This document shows positions 1 to 5,596 of a stretch of DNA of 6,260 bases, one piece after another. The notes beneath the pieces were generated by a model that worked only from the letters and a program-made list of their open reading frames with translations, ran no database searches and had not been told where the DNA came from. Position 1 is the stretch's first letter; each line of letters begins with the position of its first letter. The stretch is from Prevotellaceae bacterium (GTDB lineage: Bacteria; Bacteroidota; Bacteroidia; Bacteroidales; Bacteroidaceae), in assembly GCA_021204885.1 (NCBI GenBank), contig JAJPYP010000064.1, positions 1 to 6,260 of the forward strand, written 5' to 3'. The translations under genes and the position numbers were made by a program.

Positions 1-178
1 CTTCGGCAGGATCTATGGAAGCGCTTCGACAGGATCTATGGAAGCGCTTCGATAAGACCTATGGAAGCGCTTCCATACGACCTCATCATCACATTCGAGA
101 GGGTGAATTCAAGCGCTTCGATAAAAGGAATTGAAGCGCTTCGATTCGGTGAATTCAAGCGCTTCGATTCGACCCAAG
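1..178. repeat. 23-bp tandem repeat array with palindromic GAAGCGCTTC core
   Basis: Units start at 18, 41, 64, 87, 110, 133 and 156, all exactly 23 bp apart; the window opens inside an earlier unit (1-17), so the array continues off the left edge. Each unit is a 10-bp self-complementary core, GAAGCGCTTC, plus a 13-bp spacer. The core is perfect at 18-27, 41-50, 64-73 and 133-142, has C for the first G at 110-119 and 156-165, and is degraded at 87-96, where the TTCGA part remains. Spacers fall into two groups: units before 87 end in CTATG or similar, while three of the next units end in GAATT. A 23-bp period is not a multiple of three, so this is not a coding repeat. It is not a CRISPR array: the unit is too short and the palindrome is repeated without unique spacers of CRISPR length. 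It lies 8 bp beyond the trpA stop codon. Function unknown. Confidence 0.93.
61..76. promoter_or_regulatory. 16-bp perfect palindrome, LacI/GalR-type operator-like
   Basis: ATGGAAGCGCTTCCAT is a perfect 16-bp palindrome built around the core of the third complete array unit. It fits the loose consensus known for catabolite-responsive elements bound by CcpA (WTGNAANCGNWNNCW), and its central CG with symmetric arms is typical of sites for LacI/GalR-family repressors. CcpA itself belongs to Firmicutes and is not expected here, so the resemblance would only suggest some LacI-family protein. The neighbouring units keep the left arm (ATGGAAGCG) but lose the right arm. There is no evidence in the window for a promoter beside it, so an operator role is conjecture. 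Confidence 0.3.
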
Positions 179-186
179 GAAAGGCA

Positions 187-963
187 TCATTGGCTTATCT
201 TCTCTTTCAACAGGTCGATGGCCCTTTGGGCATCGCCTTTGGTCTGGTTGAGCAGCGTGACGAACGCGCTGCCTATGATGGCACCCGAAGAGTGGCTGCA
301 CGCGGCGTCGAACGTCTGCTTGTTGCTGATGCCGAAACCCACCAGGTGCGGGTTGCGCAGGTTCATCGCCTCGATGCGCTTGAAGTAGGCCACCTTCTCG
401 TCATTAAATCCTTTCTGTGCACCGGTCAGGGCGGCTGACGATACCATATAGATAAAGCCGCTTGTATGCGCGTCTATCTCGCGGATGCGCTCCTCGCTCG
501 TCTCGGGCGTTATGAGCATAATCACGCGGATGTCATACCGCTCGGCCGTGGCCTTGTATTCCGCTTCATACTCCCGGTAAGGCAGGTCGGGGATAATCAC
601 GCCGTCTATGCCGCACTCCCGGCACTCCCTGCAAAAGCGATCGAAGCCGAACCGGTAAATGGGGTTGAGGTAGCCCATCAAGATGAGCGGTATGCGCACG
701 TCTTGCCTGATGTGGCGCAGCTGCTCGAATATCTTGGCAAGCGATATGCCGTTTTTCAACGCGCAGGTGGCCGCCTCTTGAATCACCACACCGTCGGCCA
801 TGGGGTCGCTGAAGGGGATGCCTATCTCTATCATGGCCACTCCGTTCCTCTCGAGCGTGCGTATCACGCTTGCCGTACCCTCAAGGGTGGGGCAGCCGGC
901 ACAGAAGTAGATGGAGAGCAGCCCGTGGGGACTCTCCTTGAAAAGTTGGTCTATTCTATTCAT
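187..963 (-). CDS. trpA: Tryptophan synthase alpha subunit
   Basis: TrpA cleaves indole-3-glycerol phosphate to glyceraldehyde 3-phosphate and indole, and passes indole through a tunnel to TrpB in the cytoplasmic alpha2-beta2 complex. The protein has 258 residues, close to the usual 250-270, and is a single TIM barrel. E46 and D57 in the block EIGIPFSDPMADG match catalytic Glu49 and Asp60 of the Salmonella enzyme. Other conserved blocks are DGVIIPDLP (120-128), the loop-6 segment ALTGAQ with T180 at the place of Thr183, GFGIS (209-213), and the phosphate-binding GAIIGSAF (227-234). The ATG at 963-961 follows the trpF stop by only 3 bp, so translation is probably coupled. It is the last gene of the operon; a 23-bp repeat array begins 8 bp after its TGA, and I see no classic terminator with a T-run. 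Complete and apparently functional. Confidence 0.97.
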   Translation of the reverse strand: MNRIDQLFKESPHGLLSIYFCAGCPTLEGTASVIRTLERNGVAMIEIGIPFSDPMADGVVIQEAATCALKNGISLAKIFEQLRHIRQDVRIPLILMGYLNPIYRFGFDRFCRECRECGIDGVIIPDLPYREYEAEYKATAERYDIRVIMLITPETSEERIREIDAHTSGFIYMVSSAALTGAQKGFNDEKVAYFKRIEAMNLRNPHLVGFGISNKQTFDAACSHSSGAIIGSAFVTLLNQTKGDAQRAIDLLKEKISQ

Positions 964-966
964 GTT

Positions 967-1605
967 TCAGGTTGTTTGATTGTCTTGTAATGGTTGTAAC
1001 GCCTCGAGGAAACGGCGCAGCCGCTCCACGTCTTTCACGCCGGGCGACAGCTCGAAGCGGCTGTTCAAGTCTATTCCCGCCAAGCGCGGATGGTGAATGG
1101 CCTTGATGGCTTCCACGCTTTCAGGACCGATGCCGCCACTCAGCAAGAAGGGTGTGTCGCCTTGGTAGCTATCCAACAGACTCCAGTCGAACCGCTTGCC
1201 CGAACCGCCGTAAGCCTTGGTAGGCGTGTCGAAGAGCAGGTAATCGCAGACACCACTGTAAACCTCGGCCCCCGCCGCTTCTCGGGGCGAGGAGAGCGGC
1301 AGGGCTTTGATGAGCTTGATGCCTGTCTCCTCGTGCAAACGGCGGCCATCGTCTACCGTCTCCTTGCCGTGCAGTTGCACATAGTCTAACCCGTACTTGG
1401 CGATGCATGCCACGATATGTTCGGGTGCCTCGTTCACGAAGACGCCCACCCGTTTGGCCTTCAAAGGCAGATACGCGGGCATGACACGCACGGCTCGCGC
1501 AGAGGGTGGATAGAAGATGAAGCCCATCAACGACACCCCCAAGCTCTCCACTTGGCGGATGTTCTCGCCCTCGGTCATGCCGCACACCTTTACCAATAGA
1601 CTCAT
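967..1605 (-). CDS. trpF: Phosphoribosylanthranilate isomerase
   Basis: TrpF isomerises N-(5-phosphoribosyl)anthranilate to 1-(2-carboxyphenylamino)-1-deoxyribulose 5-phosphate, by Amadori rearrangement. I place the start at the ATG at 1605-1603, giving 212 residues. The open frame runs further upstream to 1785, but those 60 residues lie inside trpC and resemble nothing, while family similarity begins at MSLLVKVCGMT. The catalytic cysteine is C8 in KVCGMT and the general acid is D126 in LLFDTPTKAYGGSGK. GFIFYPPSAR (28-37), VQLHG (76-80), LLSGGI (154-159) and the phosphate-binding NSRFELSPGVKD (181-192) complete a normal single-domain barrel. The start overlaps the trpC stop as ATGA, a typical translational-coupling junction, and trpA follows after 3 bp. 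It is a stand-alone enzyme, not fused to TrpC as in E. coli. Confidence 0.96.
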   Translation of the reverse strand: MSLLVKVCGMTEGENIRQVESLGVSLMGFIFYPPSARAVRVMPAYLPLKAKRVGVFVNEAPEHIVACIAKYGLDYVQLHGKETVDDGRRLHEETGIKLIKALPLSSPREAAGAEVYSGVCDYLLFDTPTKAYGGSGKRFDWSLLDSYQGDTPFLLSGGIGPESVEAIKAIHHPRLAGIDLNSRFELSPGVKDVERLRRFLEALQPLQDNQTT

Positions 1606-2462
1606 GGCTTGCCGGGTTGTGGTATGCGGGCAATGAATTGGGCCAGCGCCTCGCCCGGCTGTTCGTGTTTCATAAAGGCCTCGCCCATGAGGAAGCCTCG
1701 GAAGCCCGCCTCGCGCAACGCCGTGAGGGTTTCGGGACGGGAGAGCCCGCTCTCTGATACTAACAACGGTGCCGCGCCCTCGCACTGCTTATACCGCGTG
1801 CGGGTCAACTCGCGCAGCAACTCGGCCATGCGGAAGGAGTTCTGCACGTCGGTAACGAAGGTGCCCAAGTTGCGGTTGTTCACGCCCAACATCTCCACGC
1901 CCTCTTTGGGCAAGTAGTCCAATTCATGGGGCGCGTGCATCTCCAAAAGCACCTCCAACGAGAGGGCGTGTGCTTGGGCTGCCAGCTCCTTGCACTGCTC
2001 TATGCCAAGGCAGGCGGCGATGAGCAACACCGCGTCGGCCCCGGCGATGCGTGCCTGCAAGAGCTGGTACTCGTCTATGATGAACTCCTTGCGCAAAAGG
2101 GGTATGTCGACCGTGTGCCGCGCCACGCGCAAGTCTTGCAACGAGCCGCCGAAGAACGGTTCGTCGGTCAAGATGGAGAGTGCCGACGCGCCCGCCTGTT
2201 GGTAAGCAGACGTTACTTTCACCACGTCGGCTCCTTCGTGTATCCACCCTTTGGAGGGGGAACGGCGCTTGAACTCGGCGATGATGCCCGTGGGCGATGC
2301 CTCCAATGCCGCACGCATGCCGTGCCGCTTCACCCCTTCGGCCGCCTCGCGTTCTTGCAACGCCAAGACCTCTTCGCGCAAGCGCGAAGGTGAGATAACA
2401 GCCTTCTGCGCGGCCACTTCCACCCGCTTGTGGGCTATAATATCGGTAAGTATTTCTTTCAT
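1602..2462 (-). CDS. trpC: Indole-3-glycerol phosphate synthase
   Basis: TrpC closes and decarboxylates the TrpF product to indole-3-glycerol phosphate, the substrate of TrpA. The protein has 286 residues, slightly longer than the common 255-270. Expected active-site residues, compared with the Sulfolobus enzyme, are E63 and K65 in EFKRRSPSKG, K125 in PLLRKEFIIDEYQ, E174 in LLEMHA, N195 in GVNNRNLG, and E237-S238 in LLVSESGL. LTDEPFFGGSL (98-108) is the usual substrate-binding block. Part of the extra length comes from a polar stretch around 219-231 (LTRTRYKQCEGAA) before the strand carrying SESGL; this looks like a surface loop. The ATG at 2462-2460 comes 17 bp after the trpD stop, with no strong Shine-Dalgarno sequence. 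The TGA overlaps the trpF start. Confidence 0.97.
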   Translation of the reverse strand: MKEILTDIIAHKRVEVAAQKAVISPSRLREEVLALQEREAAEGVKRHGMRAALEASPTGIIAEFKRRSPSKGWIHEGADVVKVTSAYQQAGASALSILTDEPFFGGSLQDLRVARHTVDIPLLRKEFIIDEYQLLQARIAGADAVLLIAACLGIEQCKELAAQAHALSLEVLLEMHAPHELDYLPKEGVEMLGVNNRNLGTFVTDVQNSFRMAELLRELTRTRYKQCEGAAPLLVSESGLSRPETLTALREAGFRGFLMGEAFMKHEQPGEALAQFIARIPQPGKP

Positions 2463-2479
2463 GATGTAGTAACCGCTTG

Positions 2480-3475
2480 TTACGAATTCAACTCCACGAA
2501 CCGCTTGAACGTGGCCAGCGCCTTGCCGCTCTCCAACGACTCGCGTGCCATGGCAAGCGACTCCTTGAGCGTCTTCTCCGGCTCCATCACATGGATGGCC
2601 ACGGCCGCGTTGGCCAGCACGCAGTTTATCTGCTCGGGCAGGGCTTCGCCCGCCAACACGCTGTCGAAGATGCGTGCCGCTTCCTCTTTGGTATTGCCGC
2701 CGCAGAGCGCTTCGGGTGCCACCCGTTCAAGACCCAAGTCTTTTGGTTGGAAGATGTGTTCATACTGTCCGGTGGCTACCTTGAAGTCGCCCGTCAGGGA
2801 GATTTCATCGTAACCGTCCAAGCTGGTCACTACGGCGAAGCCGATGCCCAAACGGTAGAACACATTCGTGTAGAGCCGCATCTGCGCGAGCGAGGCCACA
2901 CCCAGCAACTGGTAGGCGGGCAGGCAGGGATTGACAAGCGGGCCCAGCAAGTTGAAGGCCGTGCGCACGCCCAATGCCTTGCGCACGGGAGCCACCGACT
3001 TCATACCCGGACTGAAGAGCGGTGCGTGCAGGTAGGCCATGTTGCACGCTTCCATGCTGCGGCGCAATTTGTCTTGGTTATTGGTGAAACGCACGCCGTG
3101 TTGTTCCATCACGTCGCTCGCCCCGCTCACCGAAGTGGCGCCGTAATTGCCGTGTTTGGCTACCTTGTAGCCTGCGCCCGCCACTACGAAGCAGGCTAAA
3201 GTAGAGATGTTGAACGTGCCTTTGCCGTCGCCGCCGGTACCCACGATATCGATGGGACGATAAGGTGCGAAGTCAACAGGTACTCTTGTTTCAAGCAGGG
3301 CTTCGCGGAAGCCGAGGAGTTCGTCCACGGTGATGCCGCGCATTTGGAATACCGCCAAGAGGGCGGCCACTTGTGCTTGTGGATAGCGTTCCCGCGCAAT
3401 GTCGAGGAGCAACGCTTTGGTCTCCTCTTGGGTAAGCTCTTCGTGGTCGAAGAGTCGTGTCAATACTTCTTTCAT
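2480..3475 (-). CDS. trpD: Anthranilate phosphoribosyltransferase
   Basis: TrpD transfers phosphoribosyl from PRPP to anthranilate, the second committed step of the pathway. The 331-residue length is normal for a stand-alone enzyme. The N-terminal helical domain (about 1-65) is followed by the nucleoside-phosphorylase-like domain. The PRPP-binding glycine-rich loop is GTGGDGKGTFNIST (79-92). KHGN (107-110) is the next conserved turn, followed by SVSGASDVME. RTAFNLLGPLVNP (171-183) lines the anthranilate site, and D223-E224 in DGYDEIS is the metal-binding pair. There is no glutamine amidotransferase domain fused to it, unlike the enterobacterial TrpGD; that function is in the separate gene just upstream. 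The ATG at 3475-3473 is 18 bp after the trpG stop, and the leader is A-rich without a clear Shine-Dalgarno sequence. Confidence 0.97.
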   Translation of the reverse strand: MKEVLTRLFDHEELTQEETKALLLDIARERYPQAQVAALLAVFQMRGITVDELLGFREALLETRVPVDFAPYRPIDIVGTGGDGKGTFNISTLACFVVAGAGYKVAKHGNYGATSVSGASDVMEQHGVRFTNNQDKLRRSMEACNMAYLHAPLFSPGMKSVAPVRKALGVRTAFNLLGPLVNPCLPAYQLLGVASLAQMRLYTNVFYRLGIGFAVVTSLDGYDEISLTGDFKVATGQYEHIFQPKDLGLERVAPEALCGGNTKEEAARIFDSVLAGEALPEQINCVLANAAVAIHVMEPEKTLKESLAMARESLESGKALATFKRFVELNS

Positions 3476-3493
3476 TATCTCGTCTTTTAAAGT

Positions 3494-4066
3494 TTATGCT
3501 TTGTGGTCAAGCCAGTTCTTCATGATGTGTTTACCCTCTGGTGTCAAGACCGACTCGGGGTGGAACTGTATGCCGTGTATGTCATACTTGCGGTGCTTCA
3601 ACGCCATGACATGCCCCTCGTCGCTCAAGGCGGTGATGGCCAGCGCTTCATTAGGAAAATCCTCCGTGTCGACCACCCACGAGTGGTAGCGTCCTACGGG
3701 AAACTCTGTGGGCAAGCCTTCGAAGATGTAGTCGCCTTCGGGCAAAAGACGCACGGGCGTCTGCACGCCGTGAAACACGTCGCGCAAGTTCACGAGCCGT
3801 GCGCCGAAGTGCTGCCCTATGGCCTGCTCGCCCAAGCAGACACCCAGTATGGGCTTGCGTCCGGCATAGACACGTATCACGTCTAAAAGCAATCCCGCCT
3901 CCTCGGGTATGCCCGGACCGGGCGAAAGAATGAGTTTGTCATACCGCTCCAACTCCCCGATGGCGAAGCGGTCGTTGCGCAACACGTCTACCTTGGCACC
4001 CAGTTCCTTGGCCAAGTGCGCCAAGTTGTAGGTAAACGAATCGTAGTTGTCTATAATCGCTATCAT
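3494..4066 (-). CDS. trpG: Anthranilate synthase component II, glutamine amidotransferase
   Basis: This subunit hydrolyses glutamine and delivers ammonia to TrpE for anthranilate formation. It is a 190-residue class I glutamine amidotransferase, the normal length for a free TrpG/PabA. DNYDSFTYNL (6-15) starts the domain, SPGPGIP (48-54) forms the oxyanion region, and the catalytic triad is C77 in GVCLGEQ with H169 and E171 in GIQFHPESVLTPEG. The residue two after the CLG turn, E80, is often histidine in this family. Sequence alone cannot fully separate TrpG from PabA of folate synthesis; its place between trpE and trpD decides for TrpG, though it might serve both if no pabA exists elsewhere. 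The ATG at 4066-4064 is preceded by AAAAGGA with 11 intervening bases, a weak and somewhat distant Shine-Dalgarno-like stretch. Confidence 0.95.
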   Translation of the reverse strand: MIAIIDNYDSFTYNLAHLAKELGAKVDVLRNDRFAIGELERYDKLILSPGPGIPEEAGLLLDVIRVYAGRKPILGVCLGEQAIGQHFGARLVNLRDVFHGVQTPVRLLPEGDYIFEGLPTEFPVGRYHSWVVDTEDFPNEALAITALSDEGHVMALKHRKYDIHGIQFHPESVLTPEGKHIMKNWLDHKA

Positions 4067-4105
4067 GTCCGTTCCAATCCTTTTATAGTTCCTGTTCCAT
4101 ATCCG

Positions 4106-5506
4106 TCATAACTTCTCGGCCACCTCGATGGCTTTGCCAAGCGCACCGAGCTTGTTGTTCACCTCTTGCAGCTCGTACATCTCGTCGCTCTTGGCCACGA
4201 TGCCGCCGCCCGCTTGGAACCACAACACCCCGTTGCGGCTCACGAAGGTGCGTATGGTGATGGCTTGGTTCAAACTGCCGTCCAAGCCGATGAAGCCGAT
4301 GCATCCGCCGTATATGCCCCGGCAGTGCGGCTCTATCTCGCTGATGAGTTGCATGGCACGCACCTTGGGCGCACCGCTCAACGTGCCGGCCGGGAAGGTG
4401 TCCACGAAGGTCTTTATCGGCTTGGCGTCCTCGTCCATCTCGCCGCTCACACGGCTCACCAAGTGAATGACGTGGCTGTAATACTGCATCTCCTTGTAGA
4501 ACTCCACCCGCACGTCGTGGCAGTTGCGGCTCAGGTCGTTGCGTGCCAAGTCGACGAGCATCACGTGCTCGGCGTTCTCCTTGGGGTCATTGCGCAGGTA
4601 GAGCGCGTTCTTCGCGTCCTCCTCGGCCACGCCCGTGCGCTTCGTGGTACCCGCAATGGGGTCTATGTAGGCACGCTTCCCCTCGATGCGGCAATGCGTT
4701 TCGGGCGAGGAGCCGAAGATGCGGAACCCGCCGAAGTCGAAGTAGAAGAGGTAGGGCGAGGGGTTGATGCTGCGCAAGGCGCGGTAAAGCTTGAAGTCAT
4801 CGCCCGTGAAGCGTTGCTCGAAGCGGCGCGAGAGGACAATCTGGAACACGTCGCCCCGCAAGCAGTGGGCAATGCCCTTGCGTATGTTGGCTCGGTGCTG
4901 CTCGTCCGTCAAGGTCGATGTCTTCTCGCCCACGGCATGGAAGCCGAACTCCATGTAGCTGCGTGTGGTAATGGCTTGCAGTACCTGCTCCATGCGGCTC
5001 TCCTCGCCGGGTGCGGTCATCTCCACCACCAACAACTCGTTCCTGTAGTCGTTGAACACGATGATGTATTTGTAGAGGATGTAGAGCAAGTCGGGCGCGT
5101 CGTTCTGCTCCTCACGGCTGTCCTTTACAGGGATGTGCTCGAAGTAGCGCACCGCGTTGAACGACGTGTAGCCGTAGGCCCCGCAATAGTCGCTGCCCTC
5201 GCCCTCTACATGGAAGCGGCCAAGGAAGTCTTCAAACGCCTCTTCCACACGGTAATCCTCGGTGACGGGACGTGTCTGGCACGTGTCGTCGGGCAGGCGG
5301 AAGAGCACGTCGCCATGCGCTACCGACACGCTCGCTATCGGGCATAGCCCTATGAACGAACGGCTCTGGCTGCTGTCGTGGCAATCGGAGCTCTCCATGA
5401 GCGCACTCTGCGGGAAGAGGTCCCGCACCCTTAAATAGATGCCCACCGGCGTGTGCAAGTCGCCCAATATCGTGCGGCAAACGGTCTTGTAATTATACTG
5501 TTTCAT
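4106..5506 (-). CDS. trpE: Anthranilate synthase component I
   Basis: TrpE converts chorismate, with ammonia from TrpG, to anthranilate and pyruvate; it is the committed and usually feedback-inhibited step. It has 466 residues, compact but normal for this branch. The N-terminal domain has LMESS (36-40), matching the LLES element that binds inhibitor tryptophan, and NPSPYLFY (248-255) is the second inhibitor-binding block, so tryptophan feedback is predicted. The chorismate-binding domain shows PIAGTTKRTG (283-292), ENAEHVMLVDLARNDL (310-325) with Mg-ligand glutamate, H348 in IHLVSRVSG corresponding to the catalytic histidine of the Serratia enzyme, GTLSGAPKVRAM (374-385) and QAGGGIVAKSD (431-441). 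The ATG at 5506-5504 fits the family start. A 90-bp gap separates it from trpB; trpG follows after 39 bp. PabB or isochorismate synthase are less likely given the LxES element and operon position. Confidence 0.97.
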   Translation of the reverse strand: MKQYNYKTVCRTILGDLHTPVGIYLRVRDLFPQSALMESSDCHDSSQSRSFIGLCPIASVSVAHGDVLFRLPDDTCQTRPVTEDYRVEEAFEDFLGRFHVEGEGSDYCGAYGYTSFNAVRYFEHIPVKDSREEQNDAPDLLYILYKYIIVFNDYRNELLVVEMTAPGEESRMEQVLQAITTRSYMEFGFHAVGEKTSTLTDEQHRANIRKGIAHCLRGDVFQIVLSRRFEQRFTGDDFKLYRALRSINPSPYLFYFDFGGFRIFGSSPETHCRIEGKRAYIDPIAGTTKRTGVAEEDAKNALYLRNDPKENAEHVMLVDLARNDLSRNCHDVRVEFYKEMQYYSHVIHLVSRVSGEMDEDAKPIKTFVDTFPAGTLSGAPKVRAMQLISEIEPHCRGIYGGCIGFIGLDGSLNQAITIRTFVSRNGVLWFQAGGGIVAKSDEMYELQEVNNKLGALGKAIEVAEKL

Positions 5507-5526
5507 AACTGTCGGTTTCTGTCATT

Positions 5527-5558
5527 GGCCTCAACCCTGCTGTCATCGCCACGAGGCC
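5527..5558 (-). promoter_or_regulatory. Inverted repeat GGCCTC/GAGGCC upstream of trpE
   Basis: GGCCTC at 5527-5532 and GAGGCC at 5553-5558 are exact inverted repeats that could form a 6-bp GC-rich stem around a 20-nt loop in the mRNA between trpB and trpE. The stem ends 21 nt before the trpE start. It is not followed by a U-run, so it is not an intrinsic terminator. A role in mRNA stability or in control of trpE translation is possible, but a short stem with a large loop can also arise by chance. Confidence 0.35.
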
Positions 5559-5589
5559 TATACCTTATTATATATATACCTTATTATAT
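5559..5589. repeat. Two 15-bp direct repeats, 16-bp period, AT-rich
   Basis: TATACCTTATTATAT occurs perfectly at 5559-5573 and again at 5575-5589, separated by a single A. On the minus (sense) strand each reads ATATAATAAGGTATA. The second copy ends 7 bp from the trpB stop codon. The pair may be a slippage duplication or a pair of protein-binding sites; the sense-strand AATAAGG could also look like a Shine-Dalgarno sequence, but no start codon is at a suitable distance. Confidence 0.9.
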
Positions 5590-5596
5590 TATAGGG

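Larger units (their letters stand above)
5507..5596 (-). promoter_or_regulatory. trpB-trpE intergenic region with possible regulatory elements
   Basis: This is by far the longest gap in the operon. Its trpB-proximal third (5559-5593) is composed almost only of A and T, in strong contrast to the GC-rich genes. The trpE-proximal part has a GC-rich inverted repeat. Read on the minus strand there are TATAAT-like strings, but I find no copy of the Bacteroidetes -7 element TAnnTTTG within the gap, so an internal promoter is possible but unsupported by the known consensus. There is no run of tryptophan codons, so no classic attenuator peptide. It could equally be a spacer, an mRNA processing site or a ribosome-access region for trpE. 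Confidence 0.35.

Noticed and set aside
1..178. A CRISPR array.
   Set aside because: The period is only 23 bp, spacers are 13 bp and partly similar to one another, and the core is a perfect palindrome without the usual repeat length. No cas genes are visible.
61..438. A plus-strand frame running out of the repeat array into the trpA region.
   Set aside because: It is antisense to trpA over most of its length, and the 23-bp period is out of step with codons, so the repeats do not encode a repeating peptide.
1606..1785. A 60-residue N-terminal extension of TrpF in the same open frame.
   Set aside because: It lies inside the trpC 3' end in a different frame, is Arg/Gly-rich with no family similarity, and the ATG at 1605 gives both the standard TrpF start and an ATGA junction.
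4166..5347. A 393-residue open frame on the plus strand opposite trpE.
   Set aside because: It lies wholly antisense to a gene with clear catalytic motifs. Its composition (many Ala, Val, His, Glu, Arg) is the usual shadow of a GC-rich gene, and it has no recognisable domain.
5507..5596. A classic trp attenuator with a leader peptide upstream of trpE.
   Set aside because: There are no adjacent tryptophan codons and no terminator hairpin followed by a U-run. Also, trpE is internal to the operon, so an attenuator would be expected before trpB.
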